NCBI GenBank assembly: GCA_000711775.1
Contig: ARYC01000177.1
Location: forward strand, 1-64,000
Length of the DNA stretch: 64,000 bases
Direction of reading: 5' to 3'
Origin: Oxytricha trifallax
Lineage: Eukaryota; Ciliophora; Spirotrichea; Sporadotrichida; Oxytrichidae
The stretch's first letter is position 1, and the number at the start of each line of letters is the position of its first letter. Below, one piece after another: positions 22,082-34,959 of this stretch. A program made the position numbers and the translations under genes. The notes below the pieces were generated by a model. It searched no databases, was not told where the DNA came from, and saw only the letters and a list, made by a program, of their open reading frames with translations.

Positions 22082-23825
22082 AGAAAATAATCAAATAATG
22101 GTAGTTAAATAAATAATATGCTTAACAGAATGAAGATTATTTTATTTTAGTTTTAACCAATATCAGCTTTTAATCAAATTTATAATATTTTTTTCAATCG
22201 TCTTGGACTATATATAATAATTAAATACGATGAATCTTAAGATAAAAATTAATTAATAAATTAAAAAAAAGATTCATTCTATTTTGTATTTGGGGTCCCA
22301 ATTTAAATTTAAAATATTCGTTTAATTTCATTTTCTAATTTAAATTTGGTTGTTTCTTCTTCTTTTATTGTATTTCTATTATTGATTCCTCTCTTTGAGA
22401 TATCTGTCTCCTATCGTGAGCAATTAATTTGAGTTTTTATGCTAATAACTTATACTGTTCATTTTCGTACATTTCCCTGAATTCGTGGAAGCAAAGAATT
22501 ATTATTCCAAGTCGTTTTGGATCTGATATAACTGTATGATTATTAATAATACAATCCTACTTCGTAGAATTTAATTATCTCGCTCTAATTATATGTATAA
22601 ATTTTAGATAGTTTAATATGGTGTCTTTTTCCCATATTTATAGGAATATTGCTTTTAGTTTTTATTTTAGTAATAAAACAGTTAAACGACAGTAATATTT
22701 GAGATAACTAAATAAACTATTCTAAGATTTACAACTTAATATCTTTTCCCATTCTTTTCATTTGCTGATTAGTCTCTATTAAGCCAATGTTGAAAGGACA
22801 ATATTCTTTTATCTTGCTAGTTTAGATGATATGAAGTGGAAAAATAAAACTAAAATTAAAGAGGAATAACTTACTCAGATGTTAAACTAGTGATCATTCA
22901 ATTATGTTAATTTATTCGAAATTACAACAAAAAATATTTTATAACATAACTACTGTTCTATTAAATGAATAAAATCATATACAGAGAATGAAATAATAAG
23001 AGTAAAATAATTTCTATTGATATTATTTTCATTATTTTTAAGAATCAGATTCACTTTAATGAGAGTATAAAATCTTTATCTGTTAAATTTATATTGAAAA
23101 ATAATAACATGTTTAGGTTATTAAATAAAATCTCTACTTATTAATTATCAATATTATTAATTGAATTTAGACTCCCCCGTACTTAAGCATGACTTTAAAA
23201 CTATATCTGCATCTAAGATTAATAATAAAAATAATATTATACATATCCTTTACAAAAAACATTAAAATTCGCGTATGCAATGACTTTTATTAGATAAATA
23301 TCCACACCACAATTATTCGGACTGAAACTTAGAAATTCTTCCGTTTATTATATAACGGTATTTGCTTCATCTTGTATGTAAATATTCTTAGCAAGAGATC
23401 TAGAGAATTTAAGTTATAAATAATTGAATATGAAATTATATGCGACTAGATAATAATGATTAAAACAAAATTGATGAGAAAGAATTAGTATATAGTAGTC
23501 ATTATTAATCAGACTTTTCTAGTTAGAAATTTAAATTGCTTAATAAGAAATTGATTTATAGATTTTATATCTTTAACTTCATATAAACAAGTAATTAAAA
23601 TTAAAGATGCCTCTCTTGGTTAATTTATAATAATTTAAAGACTATTTTTAAAAATTTTATATATTTAAAAAACGGTAAATTAATAGAATATCATTTATCA
23701 TGAAATATTCAAAATCTTGGAATGTAACATTCAACTAAAAAATCACAACTCTAAAAAATATTTTTCAATAGATAAATATGTATCTCTATTCAGGAGCTTA
23801 TAATTATCTTCGCTATTTTAATGTA
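22082..23825. other. AT-rich stretch without a clear gene
   Basis: No supportable gene. The phrase CCAAGTCGTTTTGGATCTGA near 22508 resembles the reverse strand of the 410-bp element (GAGTCACTTTGGATTTGATA near 5379) and may mark a badly eroded copy. Confidence 0.4.
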
Positions 23826-24480
23826 AAAGAATGCTTATGCTAAAAACTATTTGAAATAGAAATAAAGGTATAGCTAACTCACGTAGTATTCATGAATATT
23901 CTGTAGATGCTGGTTCTTATAAAAATAAATGTACAATTGGTAAGAGTTATATTATGATTCATAGGGAGACTAAATTATTTAAATGTAGAGTAAAAAATTA
24001 ACTTAAGAGTCTCAAAATATCTTAATAAAATGAGTGATTTATGTATAACACATCCCAAAATGTTGAAGAAGTATATAAGATACAATTAAGTGCGAGCCAA
24101 GAATTTAAATCACTCCTATAAATTCTTAGACAATTTTGATAGTGCCACCATTTCCAAAAGAAATAACAGAGCAGGAAATATGAAAAAACAAAGAAAACAA
24201 ATAAGAAACAACTTCAAAGGTGCAAGATGAAAGTTTGAGTATTTTGGGACTTAATGCTTTTTATCTTAGCGCTCTTGAAATGATTGATTTAGAATATATA
24301 GGAAGCCATTTCTTATTCAAGTATATTAATTATTATCTCACTAAATAACATTTGGTCCCATCAATTATAATAAATTTCAATATCGACCAATAATTTTAAA
24401 GATAAGATTGTAAAAATGATGTATTAACAATATAAAAATATAATTTTTAAAAAAGTAAAATTAAGAAGAAGACTATACCT
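23826..24480 (+). pseudogene. Unrecognised broken gene in ciliate code
   Basis: Three overlapping stretches on the plus strand read as ordinary protein rather than AT-rich noise. They include SRSIHEYSVDAGSYKNKCTI (near 23880-23940), a frame from ATG 24030 (MSDLCITHPKMLKKYIRYNQ, 66 codons, basic end KKQRKQIRNNFKGAR), and then DESLSILGLNAFYLSALEMI (near 24228) running to about 24500. The frame changes between them, and at least one TGA interrupts. Likely a decayed gene or the coding part of a dead element. No family recognised. Confidence 0.4.
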
Positions 24481-24573
24481 AAATTACAATATTTTTGAAA
24501 ATAAGTATTTCTCTCAAATTCACTTCAAGACATTATTTTAATATGCATGTATAACTAATAATAAAATAATATT

Positions 24574-24652
24574 TTAGGAATACATTCGAAATTGGGAAAT
24601 TATAATATAAAAAACATTAAAATTAATTAAAAATATTGGCAGTTAAAGATGG
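24574..24652 (+). repeat. Solo left end of the 410-bp TA element
   Basis: TAGGAATACATTCGAAATTG (24577 onward) and the following AT-rich run ending TTGGCAGTTA match the left inverted repeat and first bases of the element at 10203. The similarity stops near 24650. Beyond it a palindromic patch GATGGCCA...TGGCCATTT (24648-24690) begins. A truncated copy. Confidence 0.65.
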
Positions 24653-25215
24653 CCAATTTAAACGATCTTGGGCTCGTTCGATGGCCATTTCCCATTTTCC
24701 CAACTTACACCCACAACATATTGCAATCATACCAATTATTTTATATAAAAAATACTAAAATTACTCAAAAAAACCCATATTTTAATTTTGAAAGTTTAGG
24801 TTTATTATGTTCCAACCTTAATTTGAGTTGGATAACCTGAAAATAATATTGAAGTTTATATTTAAGTATTTATTTTGAAACAAAAATGATCATCTCAATC
24901 AATTAAAAGATGGTTTTGTTAGTATCTTAACACATTTATGCTATATTTATATGTCTTTTTACTTCAGACTATGCATTTAGAGTTTCATTCTTAACAAGCT
25001 TTGTTTGAGTTTATTAGGGTATATAATTATTAAAGTCTTATTTATAATAATGATAATTATTTACTTTAAAAATTGAGAATTATTAAATATAAAAAATACA
25101 TTAAATAAAAATGAAAATATTCAAATAAAGAAACATTGATGATTAATGCAGGGCCCAAATACTTATACTCTGATACAATAATTAAGATCCTTAAAAATCT
25201 TAATTCATCTTTTTC

Positions 25216-26140
25216 ATTTATAAATAAATTGGGCAAATATTTGGTTATAGCCAAAATTAGATACGAAAAATTTGCATAAATCATAAGGTCAAGTATAAAA
25301 AGAGTTAAAAGAATAAAAAAAGAACTTTAGATTTATAAATAAATCACTTAAACTATTTAGTAAAAAAAACAACTTTGAGAGACCTAAAATTGTACTCATT
25401 AGTGGATAGAGCTATAATTTTCCATCGCAAATTTCCTGATAAAAGAATTTAAACCTCGAGTTTAAGAAAACTTTATCTCTTTAATGGAGTTAAATATAAA
25501 TTGGCGAAGTCAGCTTATAAACTTACAAATTCTAAATATCTCAAATAAAAGTTAGTAACTTCAGCAATACCCATTGATATTTTAAGCATTTATCTATAGG
25601 GAATTTAAGTCTACTTAGATGAAACAATTTTTAAGCCCCATGCTATATCTATGAGGTCATGGGCTGGTCCTTACGCTAATCAAGATGTACTTAAAGAGGG
25701 TATTATATCTCTACGCTAGCTTCATTAGTATTATTTCAGGTCAATTAGGACTTTTAGGATTTGTTATAAAGGATAAATCAATTAAAATTCCAGATTTAAT
25801 GTTTGGACTGGAAATCATTGAACCTAAATTAAAGGGCAATAAGGTTGTAATTTTCATGGATAATTTGCGTGCTCATCATAACATGGCCTTCAAACAAAAA
25901 ATAATTGATAATGGGTGGAGATTTATATTTAATTCACCCTATTCTTTTTCAAGAGTTAAATATTCTTATAAGAGGGACGTAATTGAAAAGAATTTAAACT
26001 TCTCAAACAAGGAACACTATTAAATAGTAAGGAATTCAATTCTGAATATTAAGTAAGAAGACTTATCAAAAACAGAAAAAACACATAAATAAAATGGAAA
26101 GTTAAGTTGCTTTAATAGAAAAAATTTGATTAAGTATTAA
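25216..26140 (+). pseudogene. TBE-like DDE transposase, diverged
   Basis: From 25216 about 165 codons read without TGA. They start with a possible HTH (YKQIGQIFGYSQNQIRKICI), then IIFHRKFPDKRIQTSSLRKL, which aligns with FHRQFPELKISAQSVANIYK of the TBE transposase, and YLDETIFKPHAISMRSWAG with the first catalytic Asp. The frame then shifts near 25700. A second clean run (25729-26023) has the second Asp in VIFMDNLRAHH. At the place of the catalytic Glu the TBE pattern NGIEF is replaced by SRVKY, so the third acidic residue is missing. Inactive. Confidence 0.75.
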
Positions 26141-26311
26141 TTTTGCTATAAGCAACTTATAAATAAACATCAAATATTAAAAAACTTTTGTTTCTAAGGA
26201 GTCGAATTTATGTTCCTTGTTCCTTGCTCCTTGCTCTTTGTACTTCTTTGCGTTCTTCTTAACTTTAATTTGAGTTCTCAATAAAGTCAGAGTATGAAAA
26301 ATACATTTCAT

Positions 26312-26665
26312 TCAATTTTCTTTTTTTAGGTGCTCTTCTGCATGATCACCCTTGTCTAAGAAGTGAGAGTGCTCGACCTTTTCGCTCTATAATTAACTTA
26401 TTAAGACTAATTAATTTACTTGAAATGGCTGGATTTTTTATAGAAGCTCCAAAAACTCATTGCTGATGAGAATTGAATTTTAGGCCCCTGATTTTTGTGT
26501 CCCCATAACTCTTATTTACTATTGATCATGAACCAACCTTTAAAGATACTCATTCCAAACAGTTCCTAAAATGCTAAAGAAATAATTCCGATCAGACAGC
26601 TCATCGTATTCTTCGTAAATATTTAAGTACTTCTTAACTCCTCATCTACTTTGACTTGTTCCCAT
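26312..26665 (-). pseudogene. TBE-like 22-kDa protein homologue
   Basis: A minus-strand frame reads ELSDRNYFFSILGTVWNEYL, which aligns with KLPERNYFFVILATIKGDYL of the TBE 22-kDa protein. ISNEFLELLQKIQPFQVNQL follows, matching ISESWLSELQKHPYISVRFL. It ends at TGA 26312-26314 after an acidic/basic tail. An in-frame TGA lies a few codons after the possible start MGTSQSR (26663-26665), so the 5' part is broken. Position and orientation are exactly those expected from TBE gene order. Confidence 0.65.
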
Positions 26666-27199
26666 ATTCGATTCAAGCTTAATTTAGGAAAAAGGTAACG
26701 TTAATCCAAAGTTCTTCATTTGACTTAATGAGTATTTTATCCCTTTTAGAATATCTCTTAAAAAATTACATTGTGCATTTTTATAAGGAGGCATGAACAT
26801 TTTGCGTATATTCAATTAAAAGTTTGATAATTACATTGAAATTTGAAATAGTCAGCTTTACTACTAAGTTGACCTTTTAATTACCTAGATGGGATTTGCG
26901 TGTTTATTTGAGTACTGTTTTTATTCATTTGAGTGTTTTCCATAAGTTTATTAATTAATAACAATCTTAATTTATCAGCATTTCTTAATCTTCTCATTTC
27001 TTTGAGAAAGCCTGATTATTAATCTAATAGCCTTTTTATATTGGCTACAAGGTAGCTTAAGCAGCAATTTTAATTTTTTGTAATTCTCTTAGAATTTTGC
27101 TATAGTTGTTAAGATAAATTATTCGAAGATTTTGATTTATGGTAATTATGTACTTAATTCAGCACAATTTTTTTCAATTTAAGTTCCCCTTTTAATGTG

Positions 27200-27230
27200 A
27201 ATGTCCCTAGGGAGTCCCCACAGGGACATT
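27200..27230. other. GC-rich 9-bp hairpin AATGTCCCT...AGGGACATT
   Basis: A perfect stem (27200-27208 with 27222-27230) and 13-base loop lie in the intergenic region before the zinc-finger/kinase homologue. A G-rich stretch GGAGGGGTTTTAGGGTTTTA (27234-27253) that recalls a degraded telomere-type motif follows. Its meaning is unclear. Confidence 0.6.
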
Positions 27231-27643
27231 TGAGGAGGGGTTTTAGGGTTTTAAAAGTTGATTTTCTTGGTTTCAGGGTTTTAAAAATAATATTTGGTAC
27301 TTAAATTTGAATTATATTTTGTTTAAGATAAAATTTGGGTTCCTTTATATGCTAAGTATTTACTATATTTATAACTTATTTACTATTAAGGATTAAATAT
27401 AACTAAAATTGTGACTATTAATAATTATATTAATAAAGCTATTTGAAAGTAAATGGGACCAAAACGTAAAAAATAGCTGGGACTCTTCATCACTGAGCAG
27501 CTTAAATTCAAATGATAACTACTCATCTTCTGTAATCGAAATTTCAAGTTGCGCTTAAGAAGAGAGTAAGATACTAAATTTTTCATTTTGCATTTTAGAG
27601 TGGCTTGATCAATCAAACTAAGGCTAAAATTTAATTCAGGAAA

Positions 27644-29366
27644 ATGAAATATAAAAAGCTAACCAAATCTCAATCTGCAACTACTTATACTTGTACTATT
27701 TGTGACAAAATTTTTACTAAGAAATAATACACCAGACACATGAAGACTCATTCTTGAAAGTAAGGGAAGTTTTTCCATTAGAAGCTAAAGGGAGGATACA
27801 TTTGTAATATTTGTCAAAAAAATTTAATGGTAAATTCCCATCTGCATAACTTAAGAGGCACCTAATCTTTCATTCTGAAACTAATCTTTATGAGGCAGGT
27901 TATCCTCGATTCGTAAATAACAAGTTTTTAATATCAAATTTTAATTTATAGGTAGTCTAGTATTTATATAACTTGGATCTTAAACAAACGAAAACTAGGT
28001 AATAGTGAAGATCTCAATCTGATAACGATGGGGCACTCAATTAAAATGAGGAACTTAAATAGCTGGACCCTATATTCAACCCCATTACTATTGATGATTT
28101 AAATGAAGGCAAATCTCTATAAATGCATTAAGTTCTTAATAGTAAGAATTGATTGATAATTAACTACAAGATTAAAGCATGTCAAGAAACTATCAAAACT
28201 TTGAAAAAATTATCAAGTAGAAAAGCAAATAGAATGGGTTCCTCATTGAATCAATTGAAGAACTGGTTAATAAATGACCTTGTATCAAATATAAACACCT
28301 AGAAAGACACCAAATTATAAGCTTAAATTAAGAAGCACTCTATCGTGATAGAGTTTATAGAGATATTACCTGGCAACTAAATTTAAAGGAACACAATAAC
28401 AAAAAACTAGACTCCATTACCAACATTTATTTTATCCCAACTTACCTCCTAATTTGGCTTAAAAGTTATGATTTTAACTTGGGTGACCTACTGATTCTCC
28501 AGCATCGTAGACTAGTCACATGGAGGTGCATAGTTAGCGCGGCTATAGCAATAGCCAAGCTTCATGAATAAAATGTTGTACATCTGTACCTAAAACCTAA
28601 ATACATCAAAATCAATCTTGAAGATACCTCATATTGCACGATCAGTAACTTTTAGAGAGCACAAGTATAAGGAACCTAAACATTATAAACTGACTCAAAC
28701 TCATGTCCCTATATTAATTTGGCTAACTGCACGGGATAGCTAAAAGCAGAGGCTTGGAGATATAATTACTCACTCCTTGTCATGATAATGCATCAATTAT
28801 CTGGAGAGAAGTTTCAAGAGGTTATAGATAACTTGAAATCAGTATCTCAATTAGCTAAAGAGCTGATTGATTCAGGGACTATGGTAAATTTTAAAAACAT
28901 CTTATATGTTTTAGTCAAAGGAGACACAAATTTAATTCCAACTTCAACCTAAATTAATAACATTTTATATAATCACATATAAATGGTTTTTGATATTTTT
29001 CAATTCTAAATTTTTTACCCAAAAAAAAATTCTTATAAATGTAGTTGCATATTTTCAAAAAATTATTATATTAAATCTAGCTTGATTATCTTAATTATCA
29101 TGCAATTTGAAGGAAGATACTCACTAATTTAAATTGCTAGATAAAATTGGAGTTATGTTTTAGTACAAGCTTATTCTCGAATAATTCAAAATGAAATATA
29201 AGATTCACATTATAGTATATGTTGTTGTTTAAACAAGTATGTTTAATAGATTATTAATCATTACTTATCTATATTATCAGAGGCAATAATATATTGTAAT
29301 AACATTTTTAGAGCAAAATAATATCAAACTTTCCCAATAAATGCTTCGAATATAAAATAGAATTGA
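27644..29366 (+). pseudogene. TBE-like zinc-finger/pseudokinase protein gene
   Basis: Starts near ATG 27644 with a C2H2 finger (CTICDKIFTKKQYTRHMKTH). A second finger is split by a frame change (CNICQKNLM... then LKRHLIFHSE). From 28279 to TGA 29364-29366 about 360 codons are open in ciliate code. This part matches the TBE kinase region: AIAIAKLHEQNVVHLYLKPK aligns with the HRDLKPEN loop, but the catalytic Asp is Tyr, and SNF stands at the DFG/DFN place. Compared with TBE the protein has an extra C-terminal part after about 28990. Either decay or a genuine pseudokinase; the long open frame favours slow decay or late loss. Confidence 0.65.
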
Positions 29367-29369
29367 TTA

Positions 29370-30470
29370 ACTACTGTTGCTTTAAATTTCTTTCTTTTTT
29401 TTGGGTATTTTATAAGTTATTTTTAAATAATTTAGTTTAAAATTAAAAATAAGCTGCAATATTTAATTTTGAATGTTATATTAATTTTGAAGTGAAATGC
29501 AGGCAAATTATGCTATAAATGTTTTTAATATAAATGCCATTAAAATATTTTTATCAGATAATTATGCGAATAGCTTTTAAGTTTGCAATTTATTGTATAA
29601 AAACTTTGCAATTAGATATTTAATTATTTAAAATGATATATCTCAAGTGTCTTTTTAATCATTTTAATAAAAGTAATACCTATAAATTTAATAAAATTTT
29701 TTCATAAATTGATAGATCTGTTTGTTAGTAATTTTATAAACAAACCTCAAGGAATTTCAAGAGATTTCTAAATTCAAATCATATCAAAATTTTAAATAAT
29801 TTTAATACTAAATTAACTTTAAATTAATTGATATTAGTCATAAATTTATATCTTAAAATGAGTTTATAATTAAAAATAGTCAAAAAGCAACAAATTAAAT
29901 AATCTAATATACTTCATTTTGTATAAAAATTGCAATTCATGAAACTTATAACGATTTTGCATATGAAATTTTAATGTAGCAAATTTTAATTTACGAATAC
30001 TTTTATTTGTACGTCCATAGCATAAAAATTTCTTGATAGGTAGTAGAAAATATCTACTAATTAGAGAGAAGGTATGGTTGATGGTAAATGCATAATGTTT
30101 ATTTATCTTAACACCACTTCAGGTATTGGCATTACAAGGGTCTCTTATATTAACGGTGACATCTAAAGGTACAAACATAGTAATTTTGTCTCAGGAAATA
30201 TTTATTATACTTGACAATAATGGTCGATTTGAGTTATCCAATTTTTCATTTATGTATTGTGAATTAATAGTGATTTTTTAATCAATAATTTTTTTAAATA
30301 CTGCCTAAGTATAAACCATATTAAATCTTATAGTTGTTAGAATGTATTGGAATGCCATTTATCAAATTGGTATTTAAACCTAAATCTGTATTGGTTGTCT
30401 AAGTTTTTTTAGTCAATTTTTTAGAAAAAAATCTTCAAACAAAAGAATTTTTAATTTTTGTCCTGATAAA
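29370..30470. other. Gene-free AT-rich stretch
   Basis: About 1.1 kb of AT-rich DNA. I see no gene or clear repeat in it. Confidence 0.4.
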
Positions 30471-30474
30471 AAAA

Positions 30475-31235
30475 CTACAACTAAGTTTGCTAGTTACTTA
30501 AAAGAGTTCATGCTAAATATAAATGGAGAGCAGCGTTTGACTCAACACGCAAGATATACTGAGAGTATTGTAAACGATTTATCATCAAGATGAGGAAATT
30601 TGCAAGCCGTCTTAATATATGATTTAGAGGGGGTCCAGTAAAAATGAGGGCTTACTGCTTTATTTTAATACTCTTGTCTCACTCAGACCCTCCATTAATT
30701 AAACTTATTAAAATAATTCATTAGTTAAACCTGGTAAATCCCAGTCATGTTTATCAAATTTCTTTGTTGGTAATGCTGAGGTTAACTCAATACCAATATT
30801 TAAAATCATTATTTGTCTATATATGAAGGATTCAAAGAATATTACTAAAACACCTAAGAAGCAGTAGACAACAGAATGACTAGGGAAATGTCAGTTAAAT
30901 GATACATCTATACGATAAAGATCTCTAGGATTCTTGAACTAATTACTTTGTTAAAACCCCATAATGATAACTTCTTTCTCAAATATTGGTTTGGATTATA
31001 TTTTAATACTTCTAATTAATTTAATCACAAATCTATACGCTCTTTGACTACTGGTTTTTCGTACTAATATTCTATTTATAATGAAGAGTGGTTATCTTCT
31101 AAAAAATAATCTACTCGATAACTTTATTCAAAGTAAAAATAGGAATTCGTGAGTGCACAATATCATTATTGATAGTGGGGTAATTCCAAAATTATGAAAG
31201 AAGTTTAAATATACGTATTGCCTGTTATATGAAGT
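30475..31235 (+). pseudogene. Unrecognised broken gene in ciliate code
   Basis: Several plus-strand runs look like protein: SYLKEFMLNINGEQRLTQHA (near 30490), GLLLYFNTLVSLRPSINQTY (near 30645, open to about 30875) and NDNFFLKYWFGLYFNTSNQF (near 30963, open to about 31165). They lie in different frames, and at least two TGA codons interrupt. Composition is balanced compared with the AT-rich flanks. The repeated phrase with Leu/Tyr/Phe suggests one protein of 200-250 residues. I considered a tyrosine recombinase but see no catalytic box. Function unknown. Confidence 0.35.
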
Positions 31236-31239
31236 AGAT

Positions 31240-33100
31240 TATAATCTTTATATTTCAATTTCATGTAATTTTATTGAATTCTCCTATTTTTCTCATTCTT
31301 TGAGGTAATTTATCTTTTTCTATTAAAAATATTTAATACTTAATAATATTATAATATAAATTATCAATGATCATCTTCAAAATTATTACGGATAGATTTA
31401 CCTAATCAGTTGGTATAAGAACTTCTGATTTTTTATTAAAAAAATCAGAGATGTGAATAAATTTGAATGAAAAATGTCATTGGTTTAAGTTTTAAGAATA
31501 ACAGCTTATTAAAAATTAAGAGTTATGTTTTGTTTGTGACTTATTTATTAGTACCTGATTATTAATATATGAGATCTATTATAGTTGATAAATAATTAAG
31601 TAGTGAATAATAAATTATATTTTTTGCGTGCTTTTTATAACACCTTAATCAATTTACTTCTTATCCTCTTCTGTAGTTTACTCTTTTTCAAATACATTGA
31701 CTTTCTAACTTGGCTTGCCACTATTATTTTTGCTCGTCAAATTATTTATTGTTTTATTAAAACAAATCAATTTAATAACTAAAATATTGTGTTTATAAAT
31801 TTCCCTATTATTAGAATGAACAATTGTGGCAAATTTTTTATATGTATTTTTTACTTATAGAGAAATAAGGTACTTTATTTTAAAAGATTTAGCATTAAAA
31901 ATGTATGTATTTCTGTAAACTACCAGAATCAATACATTAATATTACATTCCTCAGAATTTAAGCAAAAAGCATACTTTATTAAGTATTGATAATAAAATT
32001 AAGAATATATACCAATTAAATAAAAGAATTTGAAATTTAAAACATTTTAATTAAGACATATACTTACTATAAGCATTTTAATTTACTTTTAACAGCCGAT
32101 TTCTCTCTTTTATCTAACTCTAAATTTATAATTGATTTATTTGTTAAACTTTTTAATTTCCTTCACAAGAATCTTATTTCTATCTTTTTTAATAGCTTTC
32201 ATATATCATCACAAGAAAAAAACAGGGGGGGGGGGAATACTTATACTTTAGACATTTTCAGATCTTAGTTAATCACTGATTTGTTATTTCATCTACTATT
32301 TTGAATGATTCTTCACATTTATACTTAATAAACTTTTCATTCATTGGTTTATTCTGAATCGTAATATAAAATGATAAAATGTTAATACTATTCTTCAAAT
32401 GCACAAGATATTTTTGAATATGATATTATAAAAAAATACAAATTAATTTAAGAGAGTATACTAACATTAATCATGAAAGAATTAATTTTATATCTATGAT
32501 GTAATCGTTAATTCAAGATTTATCACTTTCAAAACCTTCAAAAAATTTTTAGGAGTTCAAAGTTGAAACATCAAGTCTGGAAGACAGTGATTTCTATCTA
32601 TATGATTTATGATTAGTTCTAAGTTTAATAAAAATAAAGTCAAAACACCATTTGTGGCAGATGCTATATTCTCTGCTATTTTTAATTAACTTTTTTAAAA
32701 ATACTTTTTTTAAATCACATTTTTTTAATCTATACTTACTAAAATTCAGGAATCTCAAAAATCCATTTTGATTATCATAGTTTCGTAAGGATTTATCGCT
32801 TATCTTTTTTGCTTTTTTGGGTCCCTATTTTTATATCCTTAGTTGATTTTTTTAATGAAAAATTATTTTTTTAGAAAAAAAGAACATTTTTTTGAATCAT
32901 TCTAGAATATAGCTAAATCTATCAAGAAATATTCAAAGTTAATTAGAAATGTTTCTATGGAAATTGCTGAAAAATAAATGAAAATTATCAGAAAAAATTA
33001 TCGACGTAGATACTTTAAAATAATTGTCCAGCGAGATTATCATCTAAATAATTGTCTAATATAGAAATAATATTAGAAATTAAATTAAAATATTAAAAAA
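31240..33100. other. AT-rich stretch with an 11-base G run
   Basis: No supportable gene. A G homopolymer of eleven lies at 32225-32235. A short ciliate-code run (KNFQEFKVETSSLEDSDFY near 32545) might be a gene fragment but is too short to call. Confidence 0.35.
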
Positions 33101-33149
33101 TAAAATAAATGGAGACTTACTCTCAAGATCCCTCAAACTAGATGATCAG

Positions 33150-33177
33150 CCTCCAAGAATGAAAAATTTCTTGGAGG
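33150..33177. other. Perfect 10-bp hairpin CCTCCAAGAA...TTCTTGGAGG
   Basis: Exact inverted repeat with an 8-base loop (33150-33159 and 33168-33177). A short frame METYSQDPSNQMISLQE (33110 onward) reads into it. It could be the centre of an eroded foldback element; no further arms are visible. Confidence 0.6.
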
Positions 33178-33404
33178 AGGTAAGTTTTATAATTAGTCAA
33201 AGCAATAAAAGCTTGCAGCTCTTTAAGCTCATCCAGATAAACTGAAGCAGAATCTAAGGAAATCACTAGGCTAATTAAGATACTTAATTTTTCTTATATA
33301 GCATTGCCATTAGTAAATTAGTGAATTAGAGAAATTAAATAATAGAGATTTAAATTTAATTGGAGATCTCTAATAGATTAAACATTCTTAACTAAAGGTA
33401 ATCA

Positions 33405-33692
33405 TTAATACTTACTATCAATTTTATATCAAATAGAACCCACTTTAAAGATGGGGATAAACATTCTTTATTTATATGAAATTTTTGCTATCTTTTTTTC
33501 CTATTTATTTTTTTAAAAACCTATTAGGGCCAGTTGTGAAATTTTTTTACATCAGATATAAAGGCATTCGGGGACCGACTGAAAAGTTTTCCTATATGTG
33601 ATTCCCGAATTTTTTTTTTTCTTGCTCCAATAGTCAACTGGACATGACCCCACTAGTTGCTCGCTTCGCTTGTAATTGATAGTAAGTATTAA
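33405..33692. mobile_element. 288-bp inverted-repeat element (19-bp perfect ends)
   Basis: TTAATACTTACTATCAATT (33405-33423) is exactly inverted at 33674-33692. The interior has no gene but holds a GC-richer segment (ACTAGTTGCTCGCTTCGCTT near 33652) and a T10 run. Size and ends are those of a small non-autonomous element. No clear target duplication. Confidence 0.6.
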
Positions 33693-34959
33693 TTATAACA
33701 TCTTCATTTACAATAAACTATATCCTATCATCAATAGATAAATTATTTGAAAAAATGGCATACTTTTCTTCAAATAGAAACTAAAAACCATCGAGCAACC
33801 TTCAATTTCACTATTTTTGATTGGAGTTTATTGAGTAAGAGATGATAAATATACGATATTATGCTGGTTATTAGTTTATTAAAATCCTTAAATGACAAAT
33901 TTCTTGTCTGTAAAATAATCATAAGTTTTCCTGATGACCAACTTATACATTGGAAGTTTATCATTTAATTTACAAATAAGTTTTATTCATTTGTTTGATT
34001 GATTTTTTATATTACTACATGATAAACTGGATTAATTAAAAACTAAGATGTTAATTGATTAAAATATTGATATCAGTGGTTAAAATATCAAATGTACAAA
34101 CATTCGGACTTGCTTCAAAATTTACATATCCAATATTCAGAATAGATTGTACAATTACCAACGCTCAAATAATTATATATATACTTTGGTAGAAGAGAAC
34201 GTTAAAACTTATATATAAGCCATTATAATAATATATAATAATTAAAAATGTATCGGTAGAATTTCGAACAAATTTAATTATATACATTTATATTAAAATG
34301 AGTTGGTCTATAAATCATTGAAATATTTGTTTTGTCATTTAAATTTGAACTCTGTATCTCTATTATTTAACAACTTCTCCAGCAATAGTATAGTATTTAA
34401 AGTGCTATTTATTTCACAGTCTTCTTGATCCTGCCTATCCCAAATGAACTAGTGTCAATTTTAAAGTAATTAACTATGAGATTGCTTGGGACATAATTTA
34501 TCCCTTTATAAATAATCCTCTAATTATATTACCAACTACACAAATCTAATGATTCCATTTTTTCCAATGAAAAAGTCCCAGAAATTAATGATCATTATTA
34601 CAAAATCTTCAGAAATTACAGCATTCTCTAAGAGGATTTAATAATTTATTTTAAAGATATATAATTATAATATAAAAAATATTTTTTTAGGATATTCTTA
34701 AATATTATGTTATTTGAATATTTAGATAATAGAATTAGATAATATAAATAAATTAATGCTATAAAATAATATATATATATCCACTTAATCAAGCTTTTTA
34801 GTACAAATAACCTTCGTCTATGAAACTTTAACATCCATTGTTAACTATTATTACTATTATTTTATATTTATAATTTGAATTTCTTTACCTCCCTGATTTA
34901 AAATAAAAGTATGTGAAATAAATATAAAATTAATATAAAATTAAAATCAAAGTTTAGTA

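Larger units (their letters stand above)
25200..29370 (+). mobile_element. Strongly diverged TBE-like element (approximate limits)
   Basis: Carries the three TBE genes in the same order and orientation: transposase (+) at 25.2-26.1 kb, 22-kDa homologue (-) at 26.3-26.7 kb and zinc-finger/kinase homologue (+) at 27.6-29.4 kb. Protein similarity to the TBEs is clear in key blocks, but DNA similarity is not visible. No G4T4-type terminal repeats were found, so the limits are only those of the genes. It could be an ancient TBE or a separate related family. Confidence 0.7.

Noticed and set aside
30475-31235. Tyrosine recombinase
   Set aside because: Some Leu/Tyr-rich phrases suggested it, but the Arg-His-Arg-Tyr boxes are not visible.
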